Shown in pieces: positions 1 through 8,654 of a stretch of 64,000 nt of DNA. The position numbers and the translations under genes were made by a program. Under the pieces are notes generated by a model. It had not been told where the DNA came from. It made no database searches and saw nothing but the letters and a program-made list of their open reading frames with translations. Source of the stretch: SHVO01 sp041905525 (lineage in GTDB: Bacteria > Pseudomonadota > Alphaproteobacteria > Rhodospirillales > Rhodospirillaceae); contig JAYRKY010000007.1 of NCBI GenBank assembly GCA_041905525.1, forward strand, positions 134,353 through 198,352. The letters are read 5' to 3'. Every line of letters starts with the position of its first letter. Positions within the stretch are counted from its first letter, which is position 1.

Positions 1-531
1 CAGCAGGTCCCGCGTCGCGGGCAGCAGCACTAACGCCAGGACCATGATCAGGTCTTCAATGATAAGCCACCCGACGGTAATGCGACCTTCGTGGCTCTCC
101 AGCTTATGGCGTGCTTCCAGTTCGCGGGTCAGAACGACCGTGCTCGCCACCGACAGGGCAACACCGAAAATCAGACTGGCGCCCGCGGTCCAGTCCCATA
201 GGAACCTTGCCATCCAAAATCCGAGCAGAGTCGCCAGCACGGTTTTGACGGCCGCGCCGAGCAACGCGATACCGCGCACGGCGTGCAGATCCTTCACTGA
301 AAAATGAAGGCCCACCCCGAACATGAGGAGAATGATGCCGATTTCCGCGAACTGGGTGGCCAGTTCGATATCGATATGGAGACCGGGGGTATGCGGACCG
401 ACGACGATGCCGGCGAGGAGGTAGCCGACGATGGGGGAGAGCTTGAAGCGTTGAGCCAGGAAGCCCAGCGCGAAGGCTACAACGAAGGCGATCGCAACGG
501 TCGTGATAAACGACGTCGCATCGTGGGCCAT
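1..531 (-). CDS. Monovalent cation/proton antiporter, CPA2 family (partial, N-terminal part)
   Basis: An inner-membrane antiporter of the KefB/YbaL (CPA2) type, predicted to exchange K+ or Na+ for H+. The frame starts at the ATG at 531 (MAHDATSF) and leaves the window, so only the first 177 codons are visible. They form consecutive hydrophobic helices with the family signature LSPIVGYLLAGIVVGP near residues 31-46, a glycine-rich stretch LMFGVGLHFS, and a later segment containing STVVLTRELE and IIEDLIMVLALVLLP, typical of the exchanger core. The C-terminal part, including any TrkA-N (RCK) domain that would separate KefB from YbaL, is outside. It lies downstream of phoB on the same strand after about 120 bases; nothing shows it belongs to the Pho operon. 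Confidence 0.85.
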   Translation of the reverse strand, partial: MAHDATSFITTVAIAFVVAFALGFLAQRFKLSPIVGYLLAGIVVGPHTPGLHIDIELATQFAEIGIILLMFGVGLHFSVKDLHAVRGIALLGAAVKTVLATLLGFWMARFLWDWTAGASLIFGVALSVASTVVLTRELEARHKLESHEGRITVGWLIIEDLIMVLALVLLPATRDLL

Positions 532-546
532 AAAATCTATTCCTCT

Positions 547-579
547 GGGGTGGCCCCCTCCGCGGGATCGGCGATCCCG
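547..579. repeat. Two adjacent inverted repeats in the leader of the antiporter gene
   Basis: CGGGATC-ggc-GATCCCG at 563-579 is a perfect 7-base inverted repeat with a 3-base centre, and GGGG-tgg-CCCC lies beside it at 547-557. They sit between the phoB stop and the antiporter start. No T-tract follows on the minus strand, so they do not look like a standard terminator. They may be leader RNA structure or a weak phoB terminator. Nothing else stands out between 532 and 651. Confidence 0.35.
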
Positions 580-651
580 GGCCGAAAGCCCATGAGGATT
601 AAGACATAATCGCGACAGCGGCCCCTTTCAACAGCGGCGCGGCGCGCGACC

Positions 652-1344
652 TTAGATGGCGGCGTCGTCCAAGGAATATCCGGCCGCGCGTACCGTCCGG
701 ATCACGTCGGCGCCATCTCCGGCATTCAGCGCCTTGCGCAGGCGGCGGATGTGGACATCGACGGTGCGGGGCTCGACGTAGATGTCCGGCCCCCAGACGC
801 CGTTCAGAAGCTCTTCGCGCGAGAAAACAGTGCCGGGACGCTCCATCAAATATTGAAGAAGCCGGAACTCCGTCGGTCCAAGATGGATGGCCTTGCCGGC
901 GCGCGTCACCCGGTGTGCATCGAGATCGAGGACGATATCGCCGAAAGTCAGCTGTCCTTTGCTCTGCGACGGCTTGGCCCGCCGCAAGAGCGCACGGACG
1001 CGGGCGATGAGTTCGGGCATCGAAAACGGCTTGGTGAGATAATCGTCGGCGCCGACGTTCAGGCCACGCACCTTGTCGGATTCTTCCGTGCGCGCGGTCA
1101 GCATGATGATGGGAATGTGCCGCGTTTCCGTCTTACGCCGCAGCTGACGGCACACTTCGATACCGGACATTCGCGGCAGCATCCAGTCCAGGATCACCGC
1201 GTCCGGCGGCGTTTCCTCGGCGACGGTGATCGCCTCTTCCCCGTCGCTGGCCTCCGTCACGTTGTAGCCTTCTTTCTCGAGATTGTAGCGAAGCATCGTC
1301 ACGAGCGACGCCTCGTCCTCGACAATCATGACCGTCGGTTTCAT
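652..1344 (-). CDS. phoB: Phosphate regulon response regulator PhoB
   Basis: An OmpR/PhoB-family transcription factor of 230 residues that, when phosphorylated by PhoR, binds Pho boxes and activates phosphate-starvation genes. The receiver domain (about 1-120) has the acidic pair ED at 9-10, the phospho-acceptor Asp53 in VILDWMLPRMSG, and the switch Lys in LTKPF. The C-terminal winged helix (about 130-228) contains GPTEFRLLQYL and VDVHIRRLRKAL. I chose the ATG at 1344 because it begins the canonical MKPTVMIVEDE and follows a GGGGA stretch at good spacing; the frame stays open to 1401 but would overlap pstB. It is last in the pst cluster, directly after pstB with no phoU between. The histidine kinase PhoR is not in the window. 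Confidence 0.93.
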   Translation of the reverse strand: MKPTVMIVEDEASLVTMLRYNLEKEGYNVTEASDGEEAITVAEETPPDAVILDWMLPRMSGIEVCRQLRRKTETRHIPIIMLTARTEESDKVRGLNVGADDYLTKPFSMPELIARVRALLRRAKPSQSKGQLTFGDIVLDLDAHRVTRAGKAIHLGPTEFRLLQYLMERPGTVFSREELLNGVWGPDIYVEPRTVDVHIRRLRKALNAGDGADVIRTVRAAGYSLDDAAI

Positions 1345-1378
1345 GAGTTTTCCCCGAACACCTGATTCTATCGTACGC

Positions 1379-2197
1379 TCAGCCGAAACGACCTGTGACA
1401 TAGTCCTGTGTCTTTCCTGATTTTGGAGTCTGGAACACGACTTCCGTATCGCCGTACTCGATAAGGCGGCCGAGATACATGAACGCGGTATTGTCCGACA
1501 CGCGCGCCGCCTGTTGCATATTGTGGGTCACGATAATGATAGTGTAGTGGCCCGTGAGTTCGCTGATGAGGTCCTCGATCTTCGCCGTGGCGATGGGATC
1601 GAGCGCAGAACACGGCTCGTCCATCAGCAGCACTTCCGGATCGGCGGCCACCGCGCGCGCGATGCACAAGCGCTGCTGCTGCCCGCCCGAGAGACCGAGC
1701 GCGCTTTGATCCAGGCGGTCTTTCACCTCATTCCAGAGAGCGGCGCTTCGAAGGGCACGTTCGCATGTTTCTTCGAGGAACGACTTGTCATTCACGCCAT
1801 CGACTTTCAGCGGATACACGACGTTCTGGAAGATCGACATCGGAAACGGATTGGGCTTTTGAAACACCATGCCCATGCGCTTACGCAACGCGATCACGTC
1901 GGCGTCGCGCGCGTAGATGTTATCGCCGTGGAGCTTGATCGACCCTTTAATGGAAAGTCCGTCCACCAGATCGTTCATGCGGTTGATGCAGCGTAGCAGA
2001 GTCGATTTACCGCAGCCGGACGGGCCGATCAGCGCCGTCACAAGTCCCTTCTCGATCGGCATTGTCACGTTATGCAACGCCTGAGACTGACCGTACCAAA
2101 GGCTGAGATTCTCAATGGTGAGAACCTCTCCGGCTCCGCCGCGCTTGACGTGATAGACGGTGTCTTCCCGGGCCGCCGTTGCGTTATCCGTGTTCAT
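1379..2197 (-). CDS. pstB: Phosphate ABC transporter ATP-binding protein PstB
   Basis: The ATPase of the high-affinity PstSCAB phosphate importer, 272 residues, normal for the family. Walker A is GPSGCGKST (about residue 58), the ABC signature LSGGQQQRL, Walker B VLLMDEPCSALDP, and the switch His lies in IIIVTHNMQQAARVSD. The MVFQKPNPFP Q-loop and the C-terminal GDTEVVFQTP are typical of PstB. An N-terminal extension of about 25 residues precedes the core. It follows pstA by 19 bases and precedes phoB, so it is presumably transcribed from the Pho-box promoter upstream of pstS. Confidence 0.96.
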   Translation of the reverse strand: MNTDNATAAREDTVYHVKRGGAGEVLTIENLSLWYGQSQALHNVTMPIEKGLVTALIGPSGCGKSTLLRCINRMNDLVDGLSIKGSIKLHGDNIYARDADVIALRKRMGMVFQKPNPFPMSIFQNVVYPLKVDGVNDKSFLEETCERALRSAALWNEVKDRLDQSALGLSGGQQQRLCIARAVAADPEVLLMDEPCSALDPIATAKIEDLISELTGHYTIIIVTHNMQQAARVSDNTAFMYLGRLIEYGDTEVVFQTPKSGKTQDYVTGRFG

Positions 2198-2216
2198 ATA
2201 ACGTCCGTACTCATTG

Positions 2217-3965
2217 CTAGAATTGGCTGCCGACGAATTTGCGGCGCAGGCGATTGCGAATCATGATGGCCATCACGTTCATCGCAAAGATGAGCGAGAT
2301 GAGCAGCATCGTGGTGACAAAAACCATGGGCTTTCCCGCCTCGGCGTTGCGGGACTGGAAGCCGACGTCGTAGATGTGGAAGCCGAGGTGCATGAAGCTG
2401 CGCTCGAGGTGGACGAACGGGAAGAACCCGTCAATAGGAAGCTCCGGTGCGAGCTTCACGACACCCACCAGCATAAGCGGCGCCACTTCCCCTGCCCCGC
2501 GGGCCATAGCGAGAATGATTCCGGTCATGATACCGGGCATCGCGCGCGGCAGCACAATGTTGCGGATGGTCTGCCATTTGGATGCGCCGCACGCCAGCGA
2601 GCCCTCGCGCATGGAGCGGGGCACAGCGGCCAGCGCCTCCTCGGTCGCCACGATCACGACCGGGACGGTCAAAAGCGCGAGCGTCAGCGACGACCACAAA
2701 AGGCCGCCGGTTCCAAAGGTGGGGCTCGGAAGGCGCTCCGGGTAAAACAGCGCATCGATTGAGCCGCCCAACGTGTAGGCAAAGAACCCGAGACCGAACA
2801 CGCCGTAAACGATGGAAGGCACGCCGGCCAGGTTGTTGACCGAGATGCGCACGATGGATACCAGACGCCCCTGCTTCGCGTATTCCCTCAGGTACAGCGC
2901 CGTAATGACGCCAAAGGGCGCAACGGCGATCACCATCAAAAGGGTCATTGCGGCCGTCCCGAAGATGGCCGGTAGAACGCCGCCCTCGGTGTTGGCTTCA
3001 CGCGGCTCGTCACCGAGGAACTCGGCCCACCGCGAGAAATAGACGGAAATCTTGTCTCCCAGACTGAGATCGTTAGCCGCATATAAACGCACCAGCGAGG
3101 CCATCGGCTCTGTCTTCTCCTCGCCGCTCACAGCGGTGAAGGTGACGGTATTGGCTGCGTTTTCCTGGCGCAGCGCCTCGACCTGCGCGGTCAGCCGGTC
3201 GTAATTCCCGCGCTGCGCCGCGGCCTGCGCGTCGAGCCGCTCTTTTTCGCGGCGGTATTCAGCGCTGTCGCGGCCATGATCCAGTTCCACCTTGCGCAGT
3301 GCGAGGCGTCCGGCTTCCAGGCCGTGGTTGATCGCGCCGATGTCGTGCTTTTCGATGCGCCCGGCTTCCCGCCAACGTTCGCGTGAGGCGCGGTGCGCCG
3401 CCACGAACTCGGGATCCGAAAGGGATGAAATCTGCCGCTCGACACCATTGATCGTGACCGACTTGATGGCGCCGACGAAGGGGCCCCACTCGAGGCGCTC
3501 GACGAAAAGGTACGTTTTCGGCGTTTCGCGTTTCGCGACGTTGAAGTCGGGAATCCAGCGGAAGTCCTCACCGTAGAGATCAAAGTTTCCGATCCGATAG
3601 AGCGTGCGCGATGCATAGCCGTCGTCGTCCGCGATCCGCTGCCTCCACTCGGGAGACATCGCCTCAAGCGCTTCCGCTGTCGGGCGGAACACTTCGGCGC
3701 GGAAGGGCTCGCCGGCGGTCACGGTGCCGTCGACTTCAGTCACCACTTCGATGGGTTTAGGCATGAAGGTGACAATGCCATTCCACGCCACCAAAGCGAG
3801 GAACCCCACGATCATCGCTATTCCGAGCGCAAGCGCGCCGCCAAGAACCCAGAGCGCGGGCTCGCCGCGCGCGCGCATATCGGTGCGCCGGATCGCGGCG
3901 CCGGCGGCCTGAGGTGTGTCGGCGACGGGTGTCGTCATATTCATTGCGGCATCCTCGACGCTCAT
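2217..3965 (-). CDS. pstA: Phosphate ABC transporter permease PstA, long form
   Basis: The second membrane subunit of PstSCAB. At 582 residues it is nearly twice the size of E. coli PstA. One transmembrane helix (about 32-55) is followed by a roughly 280-residue hydrophilic insert, predicted periplasmic, that ends in a charged, coiled-coil-like stretch (about 195-275). The standard permease core runs from about 345 to 575, with the ABC-binding EAA loop near EEALAAVPRSMREGSLACGA. The start ATG overlaps the pstC stop as ATGA (3962-3965), indicating translational coupling; a second ATG lies seven codons in. Long PstA proteins are known in other Proteobacteria, but the role of the insert is not established. 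Confidence 0.9.
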   Translation of the reverse strand: MSVEDAAMNMTTPVADTPQAAGAAIRRTDMRARGEPALWVLGGALALGIAMIVGFLALVAWNGIVTFMPKPIEVVTEVDGTVTAGEPFRAEVFRPTAEALEAMSPEWRQRIADDDGYASRTLYRIGNFDLYGEDFRWIPDFNVAKRETPKTYLFVERLEWGPFVGAIKSVTINGVERQISSLSDPEFVAAHRASRERWREAGRIEKHDIGAINHGLEAGRLALRKVELDHGRDSAEYRREKERLDAQAAAQRGNYDRLTAQVEALRQENAANTVTFTAVSGEEKTEPMASLVRLYAANDLSLGDKISVYFSRWAEFLGDEPREANTEGGVLPAIFGTAAMTLLMVIAVAPFGVITALYLREYAKQGRLVSIVRISVNNLAGVPSIVYGVFGLGFFAYTLGGSIDALFYPERLPSPTFGTGGLLWSSLTLALLTVPVVIVATEEALAAVPRSMREGSLACGASKWQTIRNIVLPRAMPGIMTGIILAMARGAGEVAPLMLVGVVKLAPELPIDGFFPFVHLERSFMHLGFHIYDVGFQSRNAEAGKPMVFVTTMLLISLIFAMNVMAIMIRNRLRRKFVGSQF

Positions 3966-6577
3966 AGTTGGGCCGCCCGCTTTCGGAAGCGCTGTCGAAT
4001 GACTTCGGCGAGCGTATTCACGACGAAGGTCATGACGAACAGGGTCAGCGCCGCCAGAAAGAGCATGCGGTAGAGGGTAGAATCCCGGACCGCCTCAGGC
4101 AGTTCGACGGCGATGTTGGCTGAAAGCGCGCGCAGGCCGTTGAATAGATTCCACTCGATCAGCGGTGTGTTGCCCGCGGCCATCACCACGATCATGGTTT
4201 CCCCCACGGCGCGGCCCATGCCGACCATGATGGCGGAGAACACGCCGCTCATGGCCGTTGGAAGAATGACATAGACGGCGGTTTGCCAATCGGTGGCGCC
4301 GCATCCGAGGCTGGCCGCGCGCAGGTGCTCCGGCACCGCGTTCAAGGCGTCTTCGGAGATGGTGTAAATGATAGGGATGACCGCGAAGCCCATCGCGAAG
4401 CCGACGACCAGCGTGTTGCGCTGGACATAGGTGTCGACAATGCCGCCCCGCGGATCCATCCCGATGGCGACGAGAGCCGACGCAGCCACATAGCTCGCGA
4501 CGCCCGCCGCGATCAGGGTCACGATCCAGCGCGCGAGGTCCGTGAGGCCCGCGAGCGTACGATCCTGTCCGCGGAGAATATGCCCAAAACGCGCCGCCAC
4601 CAGACCCTGGGTGGCCATGAAGAGAACGACGAAGGCAAAGGGGAAAACCAGCATTGCCGTAAAGGGTGTGCTGTCGCCTTGCGTCCCGGCGCTCCACGCC
4701 TTGAGGTCGCCCGCGAAGAAGATCCGTTCGAACCAGGGGCCCAGCGCAAAGGCAATGAACCCGGTCGCGATCAAAGCCAGGAAGATCAGCAGGAACTTGG
4801 GCAGCCCGCCGTAGCGCAGGGCGATGGTCGAGGGCAGAAGCTGCCAAAGATAGGCACCGCCGAATAGACCGATCGGCACGACGACGAAGGCGCAGAAGAT
4901 CGCCGCAATCCAGGTCTCGACCAGCGGCGCGAGAATGAGCGCGGCGATAAAGCCGAGAACCACCGACGGCAGCGAGGCCATCAACTCCATCGTGGGTTTG
5001 ACCACGGCCCGCACGCGCTGATGCACAAACTCGGAAGTGTAGATCGCGGCGCTGAGGGCGATCGGGATCGCGAAAAGGAGCGAGTAAACGGTTGCCTTCA
5101 GCGTTCCGAAGATCAACGGCACCAAGGACAACTTGGGTTCAAAGACGTCCGTGCCTGAAGACGATTGCCAGGTCAGATCCGGCTCGGGATAACCCTCGTA
5201 CCAAACCTTGCCGAAAATCGTCCGCAGGGTTGTTTCGGGGTGAGGTACATCGATGTTCCAAGCGTGGGCCTGGCCGCCGGCGGTGATCGCAACGACCCCG
5301 TTGCCGCGCGGCGCCAAGGCAACCGTTTCGATCTGCGCCTTTTCGGCAGCGAGCTTGAGAACCACCTGTTCGCTGGTGGAATGGCGCACCCAGACCTCGC
5401 CCGCCGCGTCGGCGGTCACGAAGAGTTTGCCGCGCTGGCTCGCGTCCATCGCAACGATGGCGCTCTTTTGAGGCTCGAGCGCGTGGGCGCGGACAAGTTC
5501 AAAGCCGTCGCTGGTCTTCGCGTCGGTGCGCTGCAGACGGAAATAGACGTTCACCGAACCGTCGCTTCCGCCCACGACCAACGATTGCTCGCCGATCAAA
5601 AAACCGATCACGCCAATGGTGGCTTCGCCGGGAAGAAGGTCGATGGTCTCGGCGAGTTCAGGCTTAGCGAAGGACCGTGTGTCGTAGCGGAAGATCGTGC
5701 CGGTTTCTTCGGCGACGTAAACCTGGTCCGCGTTGTTGGTCATCAGCAGCGCGTGCACATGGACGTTGACGGGCAACCCCGGAAGTTCCGAAGACGTCAT
5801 GGTCGTCGTAGTGGCGCCGGTCAGCATGTTGGTCCGCGATTCCGTCCGCGACAGGCGGCCGATGCCGGCGGCATCGACCGTGATGAACGAGCGTGTCGGG
5901 CGCTCGACGGTTCCGCCGAGGCGGTAGTCGATTGCGACAATCGCGGTTCCCGCAGGCGCGGCTTGCGTTTCCGGTCCGAGTTCGACAGCGATGGAGACAA
6001 CCCGGGTTTGCTCGGGACTGATGGCGGTGTAAATCGCCTTGCCGTCGGTGAAGTCTGTATCGTTGAGGCGCTTCAGATCCGCGGGGACCTGCGCATTGTC
6101 GATCACGGCGCCTCCGACCTTGAGCGTGCCGAGACGCAAAGTGCCGTCCGTAAAGCCGAAGGCCAAGTCGCGTCCGTTCAAGGTGCGATTGAAGGCGCTG
6201 ACTTCTTTACCGGCGAGATCGAAGGCCGGCGCTTCGAGTTCAGTGCCCGTCGCGATGTGGAAAGCATGAACTTTCCCGGTGGAGTCCACAGACGTGGACA
6301 CGACCTTGTACTCGTCAATCACTTCCATGAGCGCGCGGGGACCGGGCGCGATTTTCACGGTGCTCGCGCTGTCCAACGATGCCCCCGTGAACAGCGGCAC
6401 CACCACCTGCGCCAGGAACACCATGATCCCGAACACTGCGACGATAACGCCGATGCCGCCGATCCGGATGATCCAGTCGGCGGCTTTATCGATAATGATG
6501 ACGGAGCGGGCGGTCTTCATCGACCGGCGCTGACGCGGCTTGCTCGCCGCTTCGTCCAAATTCGTTAAGTCCTCCAC
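3962..6577 (-). CDS. pstC: Phosphate ABC transporter permease PstC with large periplasmic domain
   Basis: First membrane subunit of the phosphate importer, about 871 residues against roughly 320 in E. coli. After a first transmembrane helix (IGVIVAVFGIMVFLAQVVV) comes a region of about 350 residues rich in beta-strand and Gly/Asp turns (for example FGFTDGTLRLG, VVGGSDGSVNVYF, VAITAGGQAHAW) that resembles a beta-propeller. The permease core follows, with the EAA-type loop EDALNAVPEHLRAASLGCGA. I chose the GTG at 6577, preceded by GAGG at five bases; a TTG at 6616 and the ATG at 6520 are alternatives. It lies 74 bases after pstS and overlaps pstA by four bases. Confidence 0.88.
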   Translation of the reverse strand: MEDLTNLDEAASKPRQRRSMKTARSVIIIDKAADWIIRIGGIGVIVAVFGIMVFLAQVVVPLFTGASLDSASTVKIAPGPRALMEVIDEYKVVSTSVDSTGKVHAFHIATGTELEAPAFDLAGKEVSAFNRTLNGRDLAFGFTDGTLRLGTLKVGGAVIDNAQVPADLKRLNDTDFTDGKAIYTAISPEQTRVVSIAVELGPETQAAPAGTAIVAIDYRLGGTVERPTRSFITVDAAGIGRLSRTESRTNMLTGATTTTMTSSELPGLPVNVHVHALLMTNNADQVYVAEETGTIFRYDTRSFAKPELAETIDLLPGEATIGVIGFLIGEQSLVVGGSDGSVNVYFRLQRTDAKTSDGFELVRAHALEPQKSAIVAMDASQRGKLFVTADAAGEVWVRHSTSEQVVLKLAAEKAQIETVALAPRGNGVVAITAGGQAHAWNIDVPHPETTLRTIFGKVWYEGYPEPDLTWQSSSGTDVFEPKLSLVPLIFGTLKATVYSLLFAIPIALSAAIYTSEFVHQRVRAVVKPTMELMASLPSVVLGFIAALILAPLVETWIAAIFCAFVVVPIGLFGGAYLWQLLPSTIALRYGGLPKFLLIFLALIATGFIAFALGPWFERIFFAGDLKAWSAGTQGDSTPFTAMLVFPFAFVVLFMATQGLVAARFGHILRGQDRTLAGLTDLARWIVTLIAAGVASYVAASALVAIGMDPRGGIVDTYVQRNTLVVGFAMGFAVIPIIYTISEDALNAVPEHLRAASLGCGATDWQTAVYVILPTAMSGVFSAIMVGMGRAVGETMIVVMAAGNTPLIEWNLFNGLRALSANIAVELPEAVRDSTLYRMLFLAALTLFVMTFVVNTLAEVIRQRFRKRAAQL

Positions 6578-6651
6578 CCGTACCTCATACTCTTTTGCGC
6601 AGCGGCGCCGGTCCAACCCCCGGCGCCGTGCGCCTCAAAAAAACGTGAGCC

Positions 6652-7626
6652 TTAATTGTTCAGTTCGAGCAGCTTGAAATCTTCTGCAACGACAGCCGCC
6701 GGGATCGGATAGTAACCGTCTTTCACGACGCCCGACTGGCCTTGCTTCGACAACACGAACTTGGCGAATTCGGCCCGGAGCGGATCGAGTTTCGTGCCGG
6801 GCTTCTTGTTCAGATAGACATAGAGGAAGCGCGTGATCGGATAGTCGCCGGCGTAGGCGGTTTCCGCGGTCGAGTCAAAACATGCGCCGCCATCGTTCGC
6901 CGAGATCGGCACCGATCGGACGTCGGCGGTTTTGTAACCAACGCCGGAGTATCCAATCGCGTATTTATCCGACGCGATGGCCTGAACGACGGCCGATGAA
7001 CCGGGCTGTTCCTTGACGCTGTCCTTGTAGTCGCCCTCGGAGAGAACAACTTCCTTGAAGTAGCCGTAGGTGCCCGACGCGGAATTGCGGCCGTACATCG
7101 AGATCGGGCGGTTGGCCCATTCGCCCGTCAAGCCCAGTTGGCCCCAGGTCTTGATGTCCTGTTTGCCGCCGTGCTTTCGGCTCTTGGAGAAAATCGCGTC
7201 AACCTGCGCAAGGCTGAGACACTTCACCGGATTATCCTTGTGGACGAACACTGCGAGCGCATCGACAGCCACGCGCATGCCGGTCGGCTTGTAGCCATAC
7301 TTCTTTTCAAAGTCGTCCATCTCCGCGCCCTTCATCGGACGCGACATCGGCCCGAACTGCGCGGTGCCGGCGATCAAGGCGGGCGGCGCGGTGCCCGAAC
7401 CCTTGCCTTCGATCTCGACCTTCACGTTCGGATACTCTTTGGCGAAGCCTTCCGCCCACAACGTCATGACGTTGTTGAGCGTGTCGGAGCCGATCGACTT
7501 CAGGCTCCCTTCGACGCCCGCGGTCTTCTTATAGGGCTTGAGGGCGGGGTCGACTTCGACCGCCGACGCTGTGGTGGCGGCAAACACGCCGGCGATCATG
7601 CAAGCGGCGGCGATTTTCTTGAGCAT
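6652..7626 (-). CDS. pstS: Phosphate-binding periplasmic protein PstS
   Basis: Solute-binding protein that delivers phosphate to PstCAB. 324 residues, beginning with a Sec signal peptide (MLKKIAAACMIAGVFAATT, cleavage probably after ASA near 22). The phosphate-site motifs are present: IGSDTLNNVMTLW, a GKGSGTAPPALIAGTAQFG loop near 75, GRNSASGTYGYF and GYSGVGY. The ATG at 7626 begins the signal peptide; the frame continues upstream to 7758 but would run through the Pho boxes, so the longer form is unlikely. It is the first gene of pstSCAB-phoB and should be strongly induced in phosphate starvation. Confidence 0.95.
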   Translation of the reverse strand: MLKKIAAACMIAGVFAATTASAVEVDPALKPYKKTAGVEGSLKSIGSDTLNNVMTLWAEGFAKEYPNVKVEIEGKGSGTAPPALIAGTAQFGPMSRPMKGAEMDDFEKKYGYKPTGMRVAVDALAVFVHKDNPVKCLSLAQVDAIFSKSRKHGGKQDIKTWGQLGLTGEWANRPISMYGRNSASGTYGYFKEVVLSEGDYKDSVKEQPGSSAVVQAIASDKYAIGYSGVGYKTADVRSVPISANDGGACFDSTAETAYAGDYPITRFLYVYLNKKPGTKLDPLRAEFAKFVLSKQGQSGVVKDGYYPIPAAVVAEDFKLLELNN

Positions 7627-7692
7627 GGATGTCTCCGTGAAGAGAGCGGTTGTAAAAACACGCCATCCATAGCGGCGAAGGCCACACCTTTT

Positions 7693-7721
7693 TTGACAGA
7701 TTTGTGAAAGATTTATTACAG
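7693..7721 (-). promoter_or_regulatory. Triple Pho box upstream of pstS
   Basis: Read on the minus strand, the sequence has three 7-mers, CTGTAAT, CTTTCAC and CTGTCAA, each separated by the 4-mer AAAT. This is an 11-base repeat matching the PhoB site (two CTGTCAT-like half-sites with an AT-rich 4-base spacer) plus one extra half-site. It ends 66 bases before the pstS ATG and is correctly oriented. PhoB dimers bind such direct repeats in tandem, so PhoB control of pstSCAB-phoB, including autoregulation of phoB, is expected. I see no convincing -10 box at the classical distance. Confidence 0.85.
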
Positions 7722-7793
7722 GCCGCGAGGGGCGATTGGGGAATAACCCCGCTCGCATTCTTTATTATTATACAAAGGCTTAGAGTGCCATCG

Positions 7794-7910
7794 TCATTTG
7801 CGGCGCAGAATGTCGCCAGGGCCGACCGGCAAGAAAAGCAGGCCAATGATGACCACAACGATCAGCCAGTGCCAAAGGCTGCCGAATCCGGCGTTCACGG
7901 CGACCTGCAT
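7794..7910 (-). CDS. Small single-helix protein resembling the TatA N-terminus
   Basis: A 38-codon frame from ATG 7910 to TGA 7794, too short for most gene finders. The core is GFGSLWHWLIVVVIIGLLF, followed by a Pro/Gly turn and a basic end (ILRRK). This closely resembles the membrane helix of TatA/TatE proteins, where a WHWLIV motif and an LLF-Gly hinge precede an amphipathic helix. Here the amphipathic helix is missing. The frame is open upstream for about 17 codons, so a non-ATG start is possible. It lies alone between rpe and the pstS promoter. It could be a TatA-like micro-protein, a TatA remnant or a chance frame; I favour the first two because the motif match is specific. Confidence 0.4.
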   Translation of the reverse strand: MQVAVNAGFGSLWHWLIVVVIIGLLFLPVGPGDILRRK

Positions 7911-8009
7911 CCCGAACTCTTCCGTCCATAGCCGGGCCTGGTCGAAGATTCCGGCGGGGGCCGATTAACCACCCGCCCGCCAGCTTCAACTTAGGCGGAC
8001 CCTGAGGCC

Positions 8010-8651
8010 CTACGCGCGCAAGGCGGCGATATTGCCGCGGTAGTCCTTCGTTCCGAACACCGCCGTTCCTGCGACCAGGACGTCGGCTCCGGCCTCACGG
8101 ACCAGTTTCGAGGTTGCGGGGGTGATTCCCCCGTCCACTTCCAGCTCGATCGGGCGTTGCCCGATCATGGCCTTTAGGCGGCGGATTTTTTCCACCTGAC
8201 TTGTGATGAAGGATTGTCCGCCGAAGCCCGGGTTTACGCTCATGACCAAGATCAGGTCCAAGCGATCAAGCACGTACTCAATGACGTTTTCGGGCGTGGA
8301 CGGATTCAAGGACACGCCGGCCTTCTTGCCCAGAGAGCGGATCAGTTGCAGGGACCGATCCAAGTGCGGGCCGGCTTCAGCATGCACGGTGATGATATCG
8401 GACCCGGCCTCGGCGAAGGCCGCGATGTACGGATCCACCGGCTGAATCATCAGGTGCACGTCGAGCACCTTCTTCGTGTGCGGACGCAACGACTTCACAA
8501 CGATCGGCCCGATCGTGAGGTTGGGCACGAAGTGCCCGTCCATCACGTCCACATGGATGTAGTCCGCGCCCGCTTCATCGATCGCGCGCACCTCTTCGCC
8601 GAGCCGGGCGAAATCCGCAGAAAGGATGCTGGGCGCGATCTTGATCGTCAT
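8010..8651 (-). CDS. rpe: Ribulose-phosphate 3-epimerase
   Basis: Interconverts D-ribulose 5-phosphate and D-xylulose 5-phosphate in the pentose phosphate and Calvin cycles. The 213-residue TIM barrel has the usual length. Visible family motifs are SILSADFARLGEE at the N-terminus, the metal-site strand HVDVMDGHFVPNLT, HLMIQPVDPY, VNPGFGGQSF and the phosphate-binding end VDGGITPAT. Catalytic Asp residues lie in DVMDGH and EVDGGI. It starts three bases after the tkt stop, so the two genes form an operon whose products share xylulose 5-phosphate. Confidence 0.96.
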   Translation of the reverse strand: MTIKIAPSILSADFARLGEEVRAIDEAGADYIHVDVMDGHFVPNLTIGPIVVKSLRPHTKKVLDVHLMIQPVDPYIAAFAEAGSDIITVHAEAGPHLDRSLQLIRSLGKKAGVSLNPSTPENVIEYVLDRLDLILVMSVNPGFGGQSFITSQVEKIRRLKAMIGQRPIELEVDGGITPATSKLVREAGADVLVAGTAVFGTKDYRGNIAALRA

Positions 8652-8654
8652 GGT

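Noticed and set aside
5165..6568. 467-codon plus-strand open frame antisense to pstC
   Set aside because: Lies opposite the PstC N-terminal domain; composition is biased and it has no start signal. A shadow.
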